Part shown: positions 59,886 through 64,000 of the stretch, one piece after another
How the letters are laid out: the number at the start of each line of letters is the position of its first letter
Position numbering within the stretch: position 1 is the first letter of the stretch
NCBI GenBank assembly: GCA_038501625.1
Contig: JAZAYU010001135.1
Span: forward strand, 1-64,000
Origin: Corbicula japonica
Taxonomy: Eukaryota; Mollusca; Bivalvia; Venerida; Cyrenidae
Reading direction: 5' to 3'
DNA: 64,000 nucleotides
Made by a program: the position numbers and the translations under genes
Notes under the pieces: generated by a model
Told to the model about the DNA's origin: nothing
What the model saw: only the letters and a program-made list of their open reading frames with translations
Database searches by the model: none

Positions 59886-60557
59886 TGACTGTGTGTGATT
59901 AGACTGTGTACTTAATTAGTCATTTCAGTACTGGACTAGCAGTGATGGTTTCAAGGATGACCTATTTTTAGATTAAATTAATATACAAATCTTCATATTG
60001 AGTTAATAAAACACTGTGCTCATGTTTGACATTCAAATACATTCTTTACTTTGCGTTAAATTACAGAACAAATATGATTACAGTCGGTTTAATATTTTTG
60101 TAGGCAATTTCTGTAACAAAAATGCCATTTGCTCCTTAAATATTTGCCTGATGTGCTACATTTACTTTGAATGTTTAGAACATCCTTGAAAATATAGGTT
60201 TAGACTCCAAAATTGTGACTATACGATGAAAATCCTTCAAATAGCAGCATTTTCCAGATTTTTGGCGGCCATCTTGAACATTTTCTGTAACAAAAAGGCC
60301 ATTTTCTCCTTAAATATTTGTCTGATGTGCTTACATTGCTTTTAATGTTTAGAACATCCTTGAAAATATAGGTTTAGACTCCAAAATTGTGACTTTACAA
60401 TGAAAATCCTTCAAATAGCAGCATTTTCTAGATTTTGGCGGCCATCTTGAAAAATTGAGTAAATGAGTAAAAGTAAAAACCTTACCAATTTTCATCCAAG
60501 ATGGCGGACTTTTGTTTACAAAATGCATGGTAAGGTGTAGATTGATTACCCGCCCTG
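59886..60557 (-). repeat. Right arm of the 5.5-kb element
   Basis: 672 bp, the inverse of 55015-55696. The terminal 65 bases differ at only two positions by eye. Confidence 0.9.
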
Positions 60558-60949
60558 ATATAGAGAAACCTTGAATGGTCACGGAAATGATATAGGTGAT
60601 CGCGCCATTCTCCTTTTCTTTGTACGAATTCTGGCTGGCTCCCATTCTGTTGACATCAGGATTACTTACATGTATTTGCTTCCCAAGCGTGGTTCTTGGC
60701 ACACTGTATTTCTGTGTAATCATTATTGTTTTTGAAGGACAGGAGAACAACCGGCTTCAGTTCACAAACGTAAATGAAGTTCTAGATAAGCAATGGGAAA
60801 TAACTCGGAGTTATTCAGTCTAACAAGAGTATATGAATTACCACCCTTGACTTTGTTTAAAGTACGTCAAATTACTTCTTCAACGAAAGAGCTTATAAAA
60901 CAATTTTCTAAGTTTTAAAGTAAAGTAAAGACTCGGTATGCCTGTTCGA

Positions 60950-61215
60950 TCAGTATTCTACAATTCCGATAGTAACTTGAGTAAAATATCGAGAAAATGA
61001 AATTCAGATAATCACGATTCATTATGAACTGCGCATGTGAATCTCCAAAGTGAACTTCAGAATCTCACTATTCCGCTAGTAACTTGAGAAAAATATCGAG
61101 AAAATGAAATTCAGATAATCACGTTTCATTTTGAACCGCGCATGTGCATCTCCAAAGTGAACTTCAGAATCTCACGATTCATTAAGAACTGTGCAAGTGC
61201 ATCCCAAAGTGAACT
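60950..61215. repeat. Tandem repeat of about 120 bp, two and a half copies
   Basis: gtaacttgagtaaaatatcg, agaaaatgaaattcagataa, tcacgattcatt, gaactgcgcatgtg, tccaaagtgaacttcagaat repeats, the last unit lacking its first half. Confidence 0.8.
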
Positions 61216-61289
61216 TGACAAAACTGGTATTATTTTTACAGAACGTCTAATAATTTAACAAATACTCACCTGTCTGAAGAAAGTAATCT

Positions 61290-62575
61290 TCGTTGATGAA
61301 GTCGATCTTGTATTTTCACGCGCTTGGCATGCTTTATCAGTTTTTGAACAACAGCATAAATCACGCGTCTGGACTTATCCGTTCTCGATCAACAGCTTGA
61401 TTCACGCGCCTTGCCTGCTTATAAGTTCTTGAACCACAGCGTGAATCATACATCTGACCTGCTTATCCGTTTTAAACTACAGTATGAATCATGTGCCTGG
61501 ACTACTTATCCGTTTTTGAACACCAGCTTGAATCACGCACCTGGCCTGCTTACCCGTTCTTGAACCAAAGCATGAATCGCGCGGCTGGCCTGCTTACCCG
61601 TTCTTGAACCAAAGCATGAATCGCGCGACTGGCCTGCTTACCCGTTCTTGAACCACAGCATGAATCGCGCGACTGGCCTGCTTACCCGTTCTTGAACCAA
61701 AGCATGAATCGCGCGACTGGCCTGCTTATCCGTTCTTGAACCAAAGCATGAATCGCGCGACTGCCCTGCTTACCCGTTCTTGAACCAAAGCATGAATCAC
61801 ATGCCTGACCAGGTTTTCCGTTCTTGAATCACAATATGAAACACGCGCATGGCCTCCTTATCCATTCTTTGACCACAGCATTAATCGCACGTGCCCGGCC
61901 TACTTATCCGTCTTTGAAACATAGCATGAATCACGTGCCTGGCCTGCTAATCCGTTGTTGAACAACAGCATGAGACGCGCGCCTGGCCTGCTTATCCGCT
62001 CTTAAAGTACAGCATGAATCAAGTGCCTGGCCTACTTATCCGTTAAGGAACCACAGCATGAATCATGTGCCCGACCTTCTTATCCGTTCTCGAACCACAG
62101 CGTGAATCACGTGCCTGTCCTGCTTATCAGTTCCTGGACCACAATATGAATCACGCGTTTGGCCTGCTTATCCGTTCTTGAACCACAATATAAATCATAT
62201 GCCTGACCAGCCGATCCGTTCTTGAATAACAATATGAATCACGCGCTTGGCCTGCTTATCCGTTCTTTGAACACAGCATAAATCACATGCCCGACCTGCT
62301 TATCTGTTCTTGAACCACACGATGAATTACGTGCCTGGCCTGCTTATCCGTCCTTGAACCACAGCATGAATCACGTGCCTGGCCTGCTTATCCGTTCTTC
62401 AACCACATCATGAATCAAGCGCGTTGCCTGCTGATCCGTTATTGAACCACATCATAAATCACGTGCCGGACTTGCTTATCCGTTCTCAAACCACATCCTT
62501 GCTGATCTGCTAATGCGTTCTTGAACCACAGCACGAATCACGTGCCCGGCCTATTTATCCGTTCTTAAACCACAA
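61290..62575. repeat. 44-bp satellite, close to 30 units
   Basis: The unit cttgaaccacagcatgaatc, acgtgcctggcctgcttatc, cgtt is 44 bp. The block at about 61550-61790 (gcgcgactggcctgcttacc) is almost identical between units, so it was homogenised recently. Part of the unit reappears at 62800-62890 inside the next array. Confidence 0.95.
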
Positions 62576-62589
62576 CATCGAGATTTCTC

Positions 62590-64000
62590 TGTTTGAAAGT
62601 GGTTGCTTTCTTAAATAGGCGGTCGTTTTTATTGATAGGTTTTCTCTATTCGCAGCTTGTTGAACCCTCAAATATGTTTTGCAGTTGAAGGTGGTCGCTT
62701 TCATTAATTTATAGTCTCTATTTTCGGCTTGTCGAAAACTTAAAGGATCTGTTGTCTATTTAAAGGTGGTCGTTTCCATTTATAGATAGTCATAAATACA
62801 CATCATAAATAACGTGCCTGACCTGCTTATCCGTTCTTGAACCACAGCATGAATCACGTGCCTGGCCTATTTATCCGTTCTTAAACCACAGCATCGAGAT
62901 TTTTCTGTTTAAAGGTGGTTGCTTTCTTAAATAGGAAGTTTTATTCGCAGCTTGTCAAATCCTTTAAGGTGATTTTCTCTATTTGCAGTTCGTCGTTTCC
63001 ATTTAACGAGTCTCTATTCATAAGGTGTTGAACACTTTATGGTGGTGTTTTCTACTAAATGGCGGTCGTTTTATTAATAGGTTGTCACTATTCGCAGCTT
63101 GACGAACCCTCTAATATGTTTTGTAGTTGAAGGTGGTCGCTTGCATTAATTTGTAGTCTCTTTTAGCAGCTTGTCGAAACCTAAAAGGATCTGTTTTCTA
63201 TTTGAAGGTGGTCGTTATTGATAGTCTCTTTTCACAGCTTGTCGAATGCTTTAACGAGATGTTCTCTATTTAAAGGTGGTCGTTTTCATTAATAAGTAGT
63301 CTCTTTTCACATCTTGTTGAACGCTTTAACGAGTTGTTCTCTATTTAAAGGTGGTCGTTTTCATTAATAAGTAGTTTCTATTCACATCTTGTTTTGTTGA
63401 ACGCTTTGAAAAGATCTTCTCTATTTGAATGTGGTCGCTTTCGTTAATAGTTAGTTTCTATTCGCAGCTTGTTGAATGCTTTTAAAAGATCTTCTCTATT
63501 TGATTGATGTTGCTTTCATTAATAAGTAGTTTCTATTCACAGCTTGTTGAACGCATTAAAAAAGATGTTCTTCATTTGAATGTGGACGCTTTCATTAATA
63601 AATAGTCTTTATTACCCGCTTGACTTATGATTTAACGAGATATTCTATTTTTGAAGGTCGTCGTTGACATGTATACATGTAAAATGTCTTAATTCGCAGC
63701 CTCTCAAACGCTTTCAGAAAATGTTTTCAGTTTTAAAGTGGTCTCATTTATTATAAAGAAGTCTCTTTTCGCAGCATGTCGAACGCTTTAGGGAGATGTT
63801 CTCTTTTTTGAAGGTGGCCGCATTCACTTAAGGTCTCTATTCGCAGCTTGTTTAACTCTTTCAGTTGATGTATATAGTTTGAAGGTGACGTTTTCATTAA
63901 TAAGTAGACTCTATTCGCAGCTTGTCTAACACATTAAGGAGATGTTCTCTATTTAAAGGTGGTAGTTTTCATTGACATGTTGTCTTTAATCGCAGCTTGT
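62590..64000. repeat. About 75-bp satellite reaching the window end
   Basis: The unit tctattcgcagcttgttgaa, cgctttaa, gatgttctctatttgaaggt, ggtcgttttcattaataagt repeats at about 75 bp (cagcttgttga at 63465 and 63540). It is cut by the window edge. Confidence 0.93.

Larger units (their letters stand above)
55015..60557 (-). mobile_element. 5.5-kb element with about 680-bp inverted arms
   Basis: The ends are CAGGGCGGGTAATCAA and its inverse. ATATA repeats directly outside both (55010-55014 and 60558-60562), a possible 5-bp target duplication. The arms 55015-55696 and 59886-60557 match closely over their whole length and contain aagatggccgccaaaa and ttggagtctaaacctatatt twice each. On the minus strand the interior has a coding remnant at 58.66-57.91 kb and a Cys-rich C-terminal remnant at 55.97-55.70 kb. 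A plus-strand PLE copy has inserted between them. I cannot name the superfamily. Confidence 0.75.

Overview
This is AT-rich, intron-bearing animal DNA made almost entirely of repeats. There is no operon structure and no long intact gene. The repeat families match what I know from bivalve molluscs: arrays carrying AGGTCAAGGTCA, elements ending in CCCATATGGG-type blocks, 'gatccagatcagc' repeats, abundant Penelope-like reverse transcriptase and DUF4806-type exons. I infer a clam-like marine bivalve, but no single-copy marker proves it.

Layout. 0-5 kb: duplicated repeats, then a decayed Ty3-type LTR retrotransposon on the minus strand (gag, protease and RT pieces) split by three tRNA-like SINE units. 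5-13 kb: minisatellites, inverted repeats and no recognisable gene. 13.7-15.1 kb: a 74-bp satellite, then a small TA-flanked MITE. 15.7-17.7 kb: the best Penelope-like (PLE) copy. 18.1-18.3 kb: one clear exon of an SLC6-type sodium-coupled transporter on the minus strand. 18.7-21.8 kb: a two-exon THAP-domain gene between TTAAAC-rich arrays whose outer ends are inverted repeats. 27.4-30.7 kb: an element with 44-bp inverted ends, holding a nested element with eight nuclear-receptor-like AGGTCAAGGTCA sites. 31.7-32.7 kb: a 50-bp satellite. 32.9-36.0 kb: a Bel/Pao element with two 193-bp LTRs and a 5-bp target duplication, deleted for RT and most of the integrase, with a PLE tail inside gag. 36.6-37.8 kb: another PLE copy. 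38.6-42.2 kb: a MULE-like element with long inverted arms and a 9-bp target duplication. 42.5-46.8 kb: several small TIR elements and two possible exons of an unknown plus-strand gene. 48.4-51.8 kb: a 3.45-kb TIR element with DUF4806-type exons, inserted into a satellite whose other units show the empty site. 55.0-60.6 kb: a 5.5-kb element with about 680-bp inverted arms carrying minus-strand coding remnants, including a Cys-rich C-terminal domain, and invaded by a PLE. 61-64 kb: two more satellites.

How it fits together. The only host-type coding sequence recognised with confidence is the SLC6 exon; the THAP gene may be host or transposon. Everything else is mobile DNA, and nesting gives partial ages: SINE into Ty3, PLE into Bel/Pao gag, DUF4806 element into satellite, PLE into the 5.5-kb element. 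Three families look worth describing: the DUF4806 element, the 5.5-kb long-arm element and the THAP/TTAAAC element. All family names come from reading translations by eye; no search was run.
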